Of a DNA stretch of 59,433 nt, positions 40,050 through 48,479 are shown piece after piece. This DNA is from an uncultured Clostridia bacterium (GTDB lineage: Bacteria; Bacillota; Clostridia; Oscillospirales; Ruminococcaceae): contig CANQVG010000011.1 in assembly GCA_947627235.1 (NCBI GenBank), positions 1 to 59,433 of the forward strand, in the 5' to 3' direction. A program made the translations under genes and the position numbers. The notes under the pieces are model-generated. The model was given only the letters and a program-made list of their open reading frames with translations. It made no database searches and was not told where the DNA came from. How positions within the stretch are numbered: the first letter of the stretch is position 1; the number at the start of each line of letters is the position of its first letter.

Positions 40050-42440
40050 GTGCGACGCATTAAAAAACCCGTATTCTTTATCGTAGTCGTGCTGATCGCC
40101 GTGTTTGCGTTTCTGACCTTCAACGGCGTGAACACATATTACGGTGATATAAAGACGAGTCACATCAAGGGCGTCGATGATATCCGCTGGGGCATAGACA
40201 TCTCGGGCGGCGTTGACGTCACCTTTGCACCGCCGGAGGGCGTTACCGCCACCAAGGAGCAGATGGACGCGGCTAAGGCTGCCATTGAGGTCAGACTTGT
40301 CAACCTCGGCATCACCGACTACGAGCTTTATGTTGACTACTCAAACTACGACATCATCGTCAGGTTCCCGTGGCAGGCAGGCGAGGAAAACTTCGACCCC
40401 GAGGCTGCGGTCCGCGAACTGGGTGAAACCGCCGAACTCACATTCCGCGAGGGCTATGAGGTCGACGAGTACGGCGTGTGGACAGGCACCACCGCCGAAA
40501 ACGTCATCGTCACCGGCGATCAGGTGGTATCCGCAACCGTCGGTCTTTATGAGGAAGACGGTCAGCAGAAATTCTCGGTCTCTCTCGAATTTAACGAGGA
40601 GGGCGCAAAGGCATTCGGCGAAGCTACCACCCGTCTTGCCGCCTCTCAGGGGGTCATCTCGATCTGGATGGACGACACCGTCATATCTTACCCGACGGTA
40701 AACGACGCCATCACCTCCGGACAGGCTCAGATCACCGGCAGCGGCAGCGGCTTCACATATGAGCAGGCCAAGGCGCTTGCCGACAAGATTTCCGCCGGCG
40801 CTCTGCCCTACAAAATGGTGACTTCCAACTTCTCCACCATTTCGCCGACCCTCGGCGCGGGCGCGAGAAACGCAATGGTTCTCGCCGGAGTTATCGCGTT
40901 CATCGTCATCTGCGTCTATATGATATGTGTTTACAGGCTTCCGGGCGTTGTCGCTTCGATAGCGCTGTTCGGTCAGGTAGTGGGTACCATAGCCTGCATC
41001 ACCGGCTTCTTCGGCAACATTCCGAGCTTCACCCTCACGCTCCCCGGTATCGCGGGTATCATACTCGCGGTCGGTATGGGCGTCGACGCCAACGTCGTCA
41101 CCTTTGAGCGCATCAAGGAGGAACTGAAAAACGGCAAGGGACTCTACAGCGCCCTTGAACAGGGTTATTCGAGAGCTTGGGCGGCTATCTTCGACGGCAA
41201 CATCACCGTTGTATTTGTAGCGGTAATCCTTATGGGTGCGTTCGGACCTCCGGACAGCCTCTTTGCCAAGCTTATGGGCTGGCTCTACTTCATCTTCCCG
41301 ACAACTATCGAGGGAACTATCTACTCCTTCGGCTACACTCTCCTCGTCGGCGTTATACTCAACTTTGTCTTCGGCGTCGGCGCAACGAGACTTATGCTCG
41401 CCTCGCTTGCCAAATTCAAGGCATTCAGAGACCCGAAGGTCTACGGGGTCAGAGAAAATTCCAAGGAGCACAAATTCAACGTCTACAAGAAGCGCAGACT
41501 GTTCTACACTGTCTCCTCCGCGGTTATTATACTCGCTATAGTCTTCAGCCTTATCTTCGGACTTAATATCGCTATCGAGTTCAAGGGCGGCACCATCATC
41601 TCCTATTCCTACAACGGCTCCGTTGACGAAAACGCCATCGCCTCCGCCGCGCAGGAGATCACCGGCGAGACCTGCAGCGCCACCCTCGGCGAGAGCCTTG
41701 CAGACGGCGAGAAAACGGTTTCGCTGAGCTTCCCGAGTTCGGAGGGTCTTACCGCCGACACTCAGAGCGAGCTTACCGACGCCCTTCAGGAGCGCTTTGC
41801 CGACGCCGGTCTTGAGCTGTACAGCTCTCAGGACGTCGACCCGTCTACGGGTTCCGGATTCTTCGGCAAGTGCATTGTGGCGGTCATCTTCTCCGCCGTT
41901 GTGATGATAATTTACATCGGTCTGAGATTCAGCGGTTATGGGCGCAAAAACAAGCTCAAGGGTCACGGCATAAGCGGCTTTGCAATGGGCTGCTGCTCGG
42001 TCGTCGCGCTTGTTCACGATATGTTCTTCGTCTACGCCTGTTGCCTCGTCTTCAGGTTTGACATCGACTCCAACTTTATGGCAGTCCTGCTGACCATCCT
42101 CGGCTACTCCATCAACGCTACGATCATCATCTACGACCGTATCCGTGAGAACCGCAGGCTTTACGGCGACGAAAAGACCTACGCAGAGCTTACCGATATG
42201 AGTATTTCGCAGTCCTTCGGGCGTTCGGTGCACACCACCGTTACCACCGTTATCGCTATGGCTACGGTATGTATCGTCGCGGTGGTTGCGGGCGTAAGCT
42301 CGATACTTTCCTTCGCGTTCCCACTCGTCATCGGACTTCTTGCCGGCGTCTACAGCTCCAACTGCATCGCCCCGACTCTCTGGGCGGCTTGGCAGTATGC
42401 CATTGACCGCAAAGAAGCAAAGAAAGCAAAAGCCGAGTAA
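40050..42440 (+). CDS. secDF: Protein-export membrane protein SecDF (fused)
   Basis: An RND-like, proton-driven accessory of the Sec translocon that pulls exported chains outward. The 796-residue chain is SecD (about 1-460) joined to SecF (about 470-796), twelve membrane helices in all. SecD text includes IRWGIDISGGVDVTF near the N-terminus and GMGVDANVVTFERIKEEL in helix 4-5. SecF has GLNIAIEFKGGTIISY, a LTILGYSINATIIIYDRIREN helix region, and LVIGLLAGVYSSNCIAP. The start is GTG at 40050 with AAGGAGG 8 nt upstream. It works with SecA (29-32 kb). Confidence 0.95.
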   Translation: MRRIKKPVFFIVVVLIAVFAFLTFNGVNTYYGDIKTSHIKGVDDIRWGIDISGGVDVTFAPPEGVTATKEQMDAAKAAIEVRLVNLGITDYELYVDYSNYDIIVRFPWQAGEENFDPEAAVRELGETAELTFREGYEVDEYGVWTGTTAENVIVTGDQVVSATVGLYEEDGQQKFSVSLEFNEEGAKAFGEATTRLAASQGVISIWMDDTVISYPTVNDAITSGQAQITGSGSGFTYEQAKALADKISAGALPYKMVTSNFSTISPTLGAGARNAMVLAGVIAFIVICVYMICVYRLPGVVASIALFGQVVGTIACITGFFGNIPSFTLTLPGIAGIILAVGMGVDANVVTFERIKEELKNGKGLYSALEQGYSRAWAAIFDGNITVVFVAVILMGAFGPPDSLFAKLMGWLYFIFPTTIEGTIYSFGYTLLVGVILNFVFGVGATRLMLASLAKFKAFRDPKVYGVRENSKEHKFNVYKKRRLFYTVSSAVIILAIVFSLIFGLNIAIEFKGGTIISYSYNGSVDENAIASAAQEITGETCSATLGESLADGEKTVSLSFPSSEGLTADTQSELTDALQERFADAGLELYSSQDVDPSTGSGFFGKCIVAVIFSAVVMIIYIGLRFSGYGRKNKLKGHGISGFAMGCCSVVALVHDMFFVYACCLVFRFDIDSNFMAVLLTILGYSINATIIIYDRIRENRRLYGDEKTYAELTDMSISQSFGRSVHTTVTTVIAMATVCIVAVVAGVSSILSFAFPLVIGLLAGVYSSNCIAPTLWAAWQYAIDRKEAKKAKAE

Positions 42441-42452
42441 TAAAAAGCATAA

Positions 42453-42493
42453 AAGTCCGCCTTTCGGATTAGGACCGGAGGGCGGATTTGTTT
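42453..42493 (+). terminator. secDF terminator
   Basis: AAGTCCGCC (42453-42461) pairs with GGCGGATTT (42481-42489, one G-T pair), then GTTTTATTT. Confidence 0.7.
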
Positions 42494-42553
42494 TATTTAT
42501 TTGGAAGACCCGGTTTTTCAGACGGATTTTCGCGTATAAAACCGCGCAGGATA

Positions 42554-42589
42554 AAGCCCGAGCTGTTTTTTGAAAAACAACTCGGGCTT
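42554..42589 (-). terminator. nrdR terminator hairpin
   Basis: A 15-bp near-perfect stem (AAGCCCGAG and TGTTTTT arms) lies between convergent secDF and nrdR. The minus-strand tail GGGCTTTATCC is short, so strength is uncertain. Confidence 0.65.
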
Positions 42590-42620
42590 CTTATGGAAAT
42601 GAGAGTGAAGATGTCTGAAT

Positions 42621-43064
42621 TTAATCGCTGCCAAGCTCGCGGATTATTTTTATAAAGCTGTCGAGGTCGTTGAAGTCTTTATAAACCGACGCGAAGCGCA
42701 CATATGCCACAAGGTCTATATCCTTGAGGGCGGCGAGAACGTCGTCGCCGAGCTCGGAAGTCGTCACTTCGGTGCGCATATCGTTGGCAAGCTTGTTTTC
42801 GATGTTGTCGACGATCTGTTCGACGGTATCCGGACTGATGACGCGTTTTTTTGTGGCGCTCATAATGCCGGCAATCAGCTTGGAGCGGTCGAATGGCTCA
42901 AAGCTGCCGTTCTTTTTTATTACCATCAGTATAGGCTTTTCAACTACCTCATATGTGGTGAAGCGCTTGCCGCACTGGGGACATTCGCGGCGGCGGCGTT
43001 TTTTGTCGTCGCTTGTGCGCGAGTCTATCACTATTGTCTTATACCCGCAAAAAGGGCATCTCAC
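42621..43064 (-). CDS. nrdR: Transcriptional repressor NrdR
   Basis: ATP/dATP-sensing repressor of ribonucleotide reductase genes. The N-terminal zinc ribbon has CPFCG at residues 3-7 and CPQCGKRF near 30, followed by TTYEVVEKP. An ATP-cone (VIKKNGSFEPFDRSKLIAGI to about 140) follows. At 147 residues it has the family length. The start is GTG at 43064, which gives the required Met-Arg-Cys-Pro-Phe-Cys; AAAGGAG lies 9 nt upstream. No nrd genes are in the window, so its targets lie elsewhere. Confidence 0.96.
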   Translation of the reverse strand: MRCPFCGYKTIVIDSRTSDDKKRRRRECPQCGKRFTTYEVVEKPILMVIKKNGSFEPFDRSKLIAGIMSATKKRVISPDTVEQIVDNIENKLANDMRTEVTTSELGDDVLAALKDIDLVAYVRFASVYKDFNDLDSFIKIIRELGSD

Positions 43065-43185
43065 AGTGCGTCACTCCTTTATTTAAGCGAGATTCTGTCA
43101 AACAGGCCCATTAAGACAAACTAAACATTGTCTGTTTGCAGTATAACACAATGCAATGCAAAAAGCAAGAGTTTTTTGTGCTTTT

Positions 43186-43560
43186 TTAAAAAATTCTGAA
43201 AAATTCCGGAAGCTCTCTTATATAAATTTGCCTTGCTTCCTCGCGGATAGATTCGCACTCCGCAGAAAATTCGTCGCAGTCTGATTCAAGCATAGGTTCG
43301 AGTCTTGAAATGCAGGTAGAGATATCTCCGAGCCGCTCGTCGTTGACAAAGCATCCGAGCGTGCGGACGTAGTCTTCCTCGAAAAAGCTTTGCAGGCTTT
43401 TGATTTCGGACTTTGTGTCGCCGTCCGATTCGTAGGCGCCCAGCACCGCTTCGATGTGTCCGTAGAGGCGGTCGTTTTTTCGGTCGATGGAAAAGAGCGC
43501 GAAGACGCCTACGGCTATAATCAGAACGATAATTGTCAGACAGATTGCGATTCTTTTCAT
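43186..43560 (-). CDS. DUF4363-like single-pass membrane protein
   Basis: 124 residues: an N-terminal membrane anchor (KRIAICLTIIVLIIAVGVF) and an extracytoplasmic helical part with DRLYGHIEAVLGAYESDG. Proteins of this kind (DUF4363) commonly accompany DUF421/YetF genes in clostridia, and here the start overlaps the end of the DUF421 gene by 4 bp (ATGA-type coupling). GAAAGGAAA precedes the ATG at 43560. Function unknown. Confidence 0.7.
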   Translation of the reverse strand: MKRIAICLTIIVLIIAVGVFALFSIDRKNDRLYGHIEAVLGAYESDGDTKSEIKSLQSFFEEDYVRTLGCFVNDERLGDISTCISRLEPMLESDCDEFSAECESIREEARQIYIRELPEFFRIF

Positions 43561-44240
43561 TTTTTGTTTCCTTTCTGTTTTTCTATTATATAAAGCTTTC
43601 CCTGAGAGTCGACGGTACACAGGAAAACGTCGCCGGTTTCGAGGTGCTTTCTTTTAAGCTCTTTTAGGACCTCCTGCTCGTTGAGGTCAAGACGCGACTC
43701 CGCGGACTTTATGAAGTCGCCGTCGCTGATAATCGCCTGCGGAGGGTCGGAGGCGGTTTCGGGCTGCGCAAGAGTCTTGGGGGTGAGGGGGAGGCGGTCC
43801 GCCTTGAGATAGGCGCTTATCGCGCCGGTGGTCTCGACCACGGCATATTGTACCTCGGTGATGTCGAATATCCCCTGAGTGCGAAGCGACGACATTAAAT
43901 CATCGACGGTATAGCGAAGAGTTTTAAGCTGGTTCTGGTCGATGACGCCGTTTGAAATCACTATTTTCGGCTTGCCCGAGATTATGTGTCTGATTTTGCG
44001 CGACTTCAGGCTGATATAGGACACAAGCACGTCGAGGCATACGAGGGTGAGAATCGGTATTATTCCGGTAAACAGCGGTACCGAAACGTCTTCGATGGAG
44101 AGCGTAGCGATGTTTGAAATCAGGATTGTAATGACAAGCTCGGCGGGCGACAGGTCTCCTATCTGTCTCTTGCCCATAAGCCTGACCGAGAAGATTACGA
44201 GGACATAGAGTATCATTCCTCTGATGAAAACTGTCAGCAT
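43557..44240 (-). CDS. DUF421 (YetF-type) membrane protein
   Basis: 227 residues: three N-terminal membrane helices with RLMGKRQIGDLSPAELVITILISNIA, the signature of the family, then a cytoplasmic alpha/beta domain (RTQGIFDITEVQYAVVET). B. subtilis YetF/YdfR relatives are sporulation-associated membrane proteins of unknown biochemistry. AAGGAAGTG lies before the ATG. The gene is divergent from the germination operon, 115 bp away. Confidence 0.9.
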   Translation of the reverse strand: MLTVFIRGMILYVLVIFSVRLMGKRQIGDLSPAELVITILISNIATLSIEDVSVPLFTGIIPILTLVCLDVLVSYISLKSRKIRHIISGKPKIVISNGVIDQNQLKTLRYTVDDLMSSLRTQGIFDITEVQYAVVETTGAISAYLKADRLPLTPKTLAQPETASDPPQAIISDGDFIKSAESRLDLNEQEVLKELKRKHLETGDVFLCTVDSQGKLYIIEKQKGNKK

Positions 44241-44355
44241 GGTATTTCACTTCCTTTTATGGGTAGTTTGTCCGCAAATGGCACGGATGATTCAGTATAT
44301 TTTCCGTTTTCCGAGGAAAAATACTTCCGAAATAATTTTCGGGGAGATTTAAACT

Positions 44356-45837
44356 ATGGAAAAGTCCGACAGCCTCAGCCTAAGACTTGAGGCAAATATA
44401 GCCCGGCTCAAGGCGGTTTTCGGGGATTCCGCCGACCTCAACGTAATGCGCACCGATGTATCGGGAGTGAAGTGCGCGGTGCTTACGCTCGAAGCTATGG
44501 TTAAGTCGAGCGACCTTGCAAAGATGCTTTTTGAGCCTATGATGTCCTACGACCGCAAAAACGCCACGGCGCAGGACGTCTTTGAATTTCTCAGCGGAGA
44601 GGGCATATTTTCAACCGAGGCAAAGGTAGTCAATCTTTACTCCGAGGTGTGGGAAAAGCTGTGTTCGGGGTTTGCGGTGGTGCTTGTTCACGGTTTGCCC
44701 CGCGGAGTCGCGATAAGCGCGCAGGGTTATGCCACGCGTTCTCTCGATGAGCCTACCGGCGAGCCGAATATAAAAGGAACCCGTGAGGCGCTTTCGGACA
44801 ATCTCAGGACTTCGATGTCGCTTCTGAGGCGGCGAATTAAAAATCCCAAACTGCGATTTGAATTTGTGAAGGCGGGAAAGCTCTCCAACACCGAGCTGTG
44901 CCTTGTATATATCGACGGCAGAACGCCCGCAAAGCTTAAGGAGAAGACAAAAAAGGCGATTGAGGGGATAAAGTCGGACCTGATTCTTACGAGCGGAAAT
45001 ATAATTCCCTATCTTTCGGACAACAGCGGCTCGGTTTTTTCGGGGGTGTCTACCACCGAGCGTCCCGACGTTCTCTGCTCTAAAATAAACGAGGGCAGAA
45101 TAGGCGTTCTGATAGACGGAGTGCCGTTTGCGGCGGTGTGTCCGTCGCTTTTTGTGGAAAACTTTCAGACCGTGGACGACTACGCCGAAAAGGCGTATTT
45201 CGCGACTTATCAGCGCTGGATAAGGTTTTTCGCTTTTTTCATATCAACGCTTCTGCCCGGCTTATATGTAGCGGCGGCGGTTTTCCACCCCGAGGTACTG
45301 TCGCGTTCGCTGCTGCTTAATCTTCTGGCTTCCGAGGAGCGCACGCCATATCCTTTGATATCCGAAATGCTGATAGTTATAGTGATGTTTGAGATACTCC
45401 GTGAAGCGGGAATAAGGCTTCCGAGGGCGATAGGCGGAGCGGTTTCGATAGTCGGCGGACTTGTAATCGGCGACGCCGCCGTCACGAGCGGGCTTATTTC
45501 AGCGCCGCTTCTGATTATTATAGGAATTACCGCCACAAGCGCCTTTGTGATACCGAGTCTCAATCCGCAGATGACGGTGCTGAGAATCATAAACGTGCTT
45601 CTGGGCGGCTGGCTCGGATTCTTCGGAATAGCGCTTCTTTGGACCGTGGTGCTTGTAAACACCTGCGTGACCGACAGCTTTGCCGTACCTTATACCGCTC
45701 CGCTCACGCCGTTTACGCCGCGGGCGATCAGGGACGTTCTTATGAAGACGAGCGTAAAAAAGCGTCCGCAGGGCGGTATTGTGGAGAATTTAAACGGCTC
45801 GGACGCATCCCGAAAGGACTGTAAAAATGCAGAGTGA
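44356..45837 (+). CDS. gerAA: Spore germination receptor subunit A
   Basis: The A subunit of a GerA-type nutrient receptor in the spore inner membrane. Residues 1-270 are the hydrophilic N domain (SGFAVVLVHGLPRGVAIS, SLDEPTGEPNIKGTREALSD, RRRIKNPKLRF). Four to five helices follow (RFFAFFISTLLPGLYVAAA, LISEMLIVIVMFEILREAG, GGLVIGDAAVTSGLIS). 493 residues. The ger operon is A-B-C with overlaps of 11 and 4 bp, so a complete receptor is encoded. GGGGAG lies 9 nt before the ATG. The germinant cannot be predicted. Confidence 0.95.
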   Translation: MEKSDSLSLRLEANIARLKAVFGDSADLNVMRTDVSGVKCAVLTLEAMVKSSDLAKMLFEPMMSYDRKNATAQDVFEFLSGEGIFSTEAKVVNLYSEVWEKLCSGFAVVLVHGLPRGVAISAQGYATRSLDEPTGEPNIKGTREALSDNLRTSMSLLRRRIKNPKLRFEFVKAGKLSNTELCLVYIDGRTPAKLKEKTKKAIEGIKSDLILTSGNIIPYLSDNSGSVFSGVSTTERPDVLCSKINEGRIGVLIDGVPFAAVCPSLFVENFQTVDDYAEKAYFATYQRWIRFFAFFISTLLPGLYVAAAVFHPEVLSRSLLLNLLASEERTPYPLISEMLIVIVMFEILREAGIRLPRAIGGAVSIVGGLVIGDAAVTSGLISAPLLIIIGITATSAFVIPSLNPQMTVLRIINVLLGGWLGFFGIALLWTVVLVNTCVTDSFAVPYTAPLTPFTPRAIRDVLMKTSVKKRPQGGIVENLNGSDASRKDCKNAE

Positions 45838-46870
45838 AAATAAGATAAGCGCGGGACAGCTTATGCTGATGCTCTTTCTTGCGAGGATAATGCACACGAT
45901 GATTTTTCGCGTGCAAAATTCCGCTTCCGGCACCGCTGTGATGCTCGGTCTTCTCTGCTCTACGGCGGTTGAAGCCCTGCTTGCGATTCCTGCGGTGTGG
46001 TATTTCAGCGCCGGCGGCTCAGACCCCGCCCGAGAGATTTCAAAAAAGTATCCGGCCGCGGTGCGGGTTTTATACTCGGTGTATTTTGCCGTTATCGCCG
46101 GAGGAACGGTAGCACTCTTTGCCGAGTTTTTGTCGAGCGAGTTTTCAAACGCCACTCCACCCGTGACGGCGATAGTACTGCTGACCGCGGCGGCGGCATA
46201 CTGTGCCTGTCTCGGCATAGAGGGACTCGGACGTGCGGCTACGGTGATATTCTGGATGTTTGTGCTGCTTTTTGCCATAATGGCGGCGGTCAACGAGGGC
46301 GGCTTCGACTGGCTCAATCTGCGTCCGCTTGAGCCGGGAGACGGCAAGAATTTTCTTGATTACTTCATTGAAAGCCTTTCCTCAAGCTGGTGGCTTCCGA
46401 TGTTCTGCGTTCTCGGGACGCATCTCAGAAAGGGAGCGGTCAAAGCGGCATACGGTTATCTTGTGCTCAAGTTTTTTATTATAGAGACGCTTTTGCTCCT
46501 TGTGACAATAGTATTGTGGCGGTACGTCGACGTTATAGGATATCCGATATTCGCGCTCGGCGCCTATGCCAAGACCGATTTTATCGAGCGTTTCGACGCC
46601 ATAAATATGCTTGTATGGGCGGTAAACTGCACGCTTGTGGTCGGGGTGTACCTGTTTATCTGTTCAAAGCCCGCTAAAAAGACTAAGACGGCAACGGTTG
46701 CGTTTGCCGCTGCGGCAGCGGTTTTCGGGATATATGAATACAAGTCCGGACTGAGATTCGACCAGCCGTGGTTTTTGTGGTTCAAGCTTGCCGGAGTTGT
46801 GCTGCTGGGGGTACTGATACCCACGGCGGCGGCGGTGAGACTTTTGATAAAAAGGAGTCTTGACAAATGA
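45827..46870 (+). CDS. gerAB: Spore germination receptor subunit B (permease-like)
   Basis: An APC-fold membrane protein of about ten helices, 347 residues, that forms the germinant-binding subunit. Family text includes KISAGQLMLMLFLARIMHT at the N-terminus, GGTVALFAEFLSSEF and the WWLPMFCVLGTHLRKG region. It overlaps gerAA by 11 bp and gerAC by 4 bp. Confidence 0.92.
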   Translation: MQSENKISAGQLMLMLFLARIMHTMIFRVQNSASGTAVMLGLLCSTAVEALLAIPAVWYFSAGGSDPAREISKKYPAAVRVLYSVYFAVIAGGTVALFAEFLSSEFSNATPPVTAIVLLTAAAAYCACLGIEGLGRAATVIFWMFVLLFAIMAAVNEGGFDWLNLRPLEPGDGKNFLDYFIESLSSSWWLPMFCVLGTHLRKGAVKAAYGYLVLKFFIIETLLLLVTIVLWRYVDVIGYPIFALGAYAKTDFIERFDAINMLVWAVNCTLVVGVYLFICSKPAKKTKTATVAFAAAAAVFGIYEYKSGLRFDQPWFLWFKLAGVVLLGVLIPTAAAVRLLIKRSLDK

Positions 46871-47967
46871 AAAAGCTGCTGATACCGCTTTTTGCGTTTG
46901 CGCTTATGCTTCTTACGGGATGCGAGGCGGGCGAGGTACAGCGAAGGGTAGTTGTACACGCTCTGGGAATAGACGCCCTCGGCGACGGCTATGAGGTCTC
47001 ATATCAGATATTCGGGGGAGGTAGCCCCTCCGACAGCGGGCCGGTAGACGCCAGTGAGTCTACTGTTGTGACGCTCTTGACTCAGGGGAGAACCCTCTAC
47101 GAAACGGAGGAAAGTCTTCAGCTTCAGACCGGTAAAGAGGTATTTATGGGCGACGTGGAGCTTATAGTTATAAGCGAGGACCTTAAGGACGCGGATATAA
47201 CGGAATTTTTGGGATACTTCCGCCGCGCCGACATTTATCTCGGCGTGAACGTGGTATACTGCCGCGGCAGCGCTAAGGATATAATAGGTCAGAAGCTCAA
47301 TCAGGGAAGCGCTACGGCGTTGCTGTTAAAAGGGGTCGTGGAGTCGGCAATAGACGGCGCAAGGGCGTGTTCATCGAGAATAATCGAGATTTCAAACGCC
47401 CTTAACGACAAAGGCTCGGCGGCTGTAATACCGGTAATCAGCCTTGAAAAGGAGGGCGGCAAAAGCGACGATTCCACCGTCTCGGACGTAACGCTCGGAG
47501 TGTTCGACAGCTTTTTGATTACAAAGGACGGCTTCATCGGGGAAATAGACGAAAACGAGACGATAGGAACAAGGCTTTTGCGCGCCGACGCCGGAGAAAT
47601 ATCGCTTCAGGTGGGGTCGGACAGGGGAACGGCGTCTGTTAAAATCGACAAAATCAGTATAAAAAGAAAGATTTCGGTTTCGGACGGAGCGCCGCTGCTC
47701 GAACTGAATATCGAGGGGATATACGATTTGAGGTCGGCTCCCGTCGGTCTTGAGGAAAATGAGGCGGTGTCTCTTGCTGAAAAGCAGCTTTTATGGCTGT
47801 GCGGCAGGGCGTATGAGGCTCTTAAAAACAGCGGGGGAGATTTTATAGAGCTTGGAAAGCTTCTTGAAAAGTATGAACAGGAGTATTCGGAGGAGCAAAA
47901 GAGCGATTATAAGCAGGCAATAGAGGGTCTTACGGTGTCTGCAAGGGCGGTTCTTAAAAAATATTAG
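46867..47967 (+). CDS. gerAC: Spore germination receptor subunit C (lipoprotein)
   Basis: A Ger(x)C lipoprotein on the outer face of the spore inner membrane. The signal peptide ends MLLTGCEAGEVQRR (Cys near residue 19). VVVHALGIDALGDGYEVSYQ and MGDVELIVISEDLKD are family text, and the C-terminal domain is typical (366 residues). The stop is TAG. It completes the A-B-C set, and a promoter for the next unit follows 20 bp later. Confidence 0.93.
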   Translation: MKKLLIPLFAFALMLLTGCEAGEVQRRVVVHALGIDALGDGYEVSYQIFGGGSPSDSGPVDASESTVVTLLTQGRTLYETEESLQLQTGKEVFMGDVELIVISEDLKDADITEFLGYFRRADIYLGVNVVYCRGSAKDIIGQKLNQGSATALLLKGVVESAIDGARACSSRIIEISNALNDKGSAAVIPVISLEKEGGKSDDSTVSDVTLGVFDSFLITKDGFIGEIDENETIGTRLLRADAGEISLQVGSDRGTASVKIDKISIKRKISVSDGAPLLELNIEGIYDLRSAPVGLEENEAVSLAEKQLLWLCGRAYEALKNSGGDFIELGKLLEKYEQEYSEEQKSDYKQAIEGLTVSARAVLKKY

Positions 47968-47987
47968 CCTCAAAAGGGCAATACCAC

Positions 47988-48016
47988 TTGAAATCTTGCG
48001 CCGACTGTGATATGAT
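47988..48016 (+). promoter_or_regulatory. asp23-fakA promoter
   Basis: TTGAAA (47988-47993), 17 bp, TATGAT (48011-48016), giving a leader of about 85 nt before the Asp23-type gene. Confidence 0.72.
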
Positions 48017-48106
48017 AGCATAGATTACAGACTTACAGAAGCTTATAAGGCTGATTCCGCGCAGTGAGCGCTTCGGCGTCTGCTGCGGTCATATAAGGAG
48101 GCAATT

Positions 48107-48466
48107 ATGGTAAAAATCGACAATCATATCGGGACCATCGAGCTTACCTCGGGATATCTTTCCTCTTTGATAGGACACACCGTCACAAGCTGTTTCGGAG
48201 TTGTCAGGATGAACCCGGCAGGCGCGTCTCAGGGAGTGCGTGCCGCCGTTCTGAAGACAGAATCCATAGACAACGGCGTGAAGGTCAGCACCCCAAAGGG
48301 AGGCTCGGGTCTGACTATAGACCTGCATATCACGGTTATGTACGGCGTGAACGTCGCCGCGATAACCGACAGTATAATGAACAAAGTCCGCTATACCGTT
48401 GAGACCGAAACGGGTCTTACCGTAGAAAAGGTAAACGTTTTCGTGGACGATATGGAAAACAACTGA
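48107..48466 (+). CDS. Asp23/Gls24 family protein (YloU-like)
   Basis: 119 residues of the alkaline-shock protein family: IELTSGYLSSLIGHTVTSC, GVRMNPAG-like loop, IDLHITVMYGVNV and VNVFVDDME. Members sit on the inner face of the membrane or under the envelope and are linked to stress. Next to the DAK2/FakA gene it corresponds to B. subtilis yloU-yloV, a conserved pair, here 13 bp apart. AAGGAGG precedes the ATG. Confidence 0.93.
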   Translation: MVKIDNHIGTIELTSGYLSSLIGHTVTSCFGVVRMNPAGASQGVRAAVLKTESIDNGVKVSTPKGGSGLTIDLHITVMYGVNVAAITDSIMNKVRYTVETETGLTVEKVNVFVDDMENN

Positions 48467-48479
48467 GGAGGGCTCAACA

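Noticed and set aside
40341-42233. Long minus-strand frame opposite secDF
   Set aside because: It is an antisense shadow of a high-GC gene with strong codon bias; the plus strand clearly encodes SecDF.
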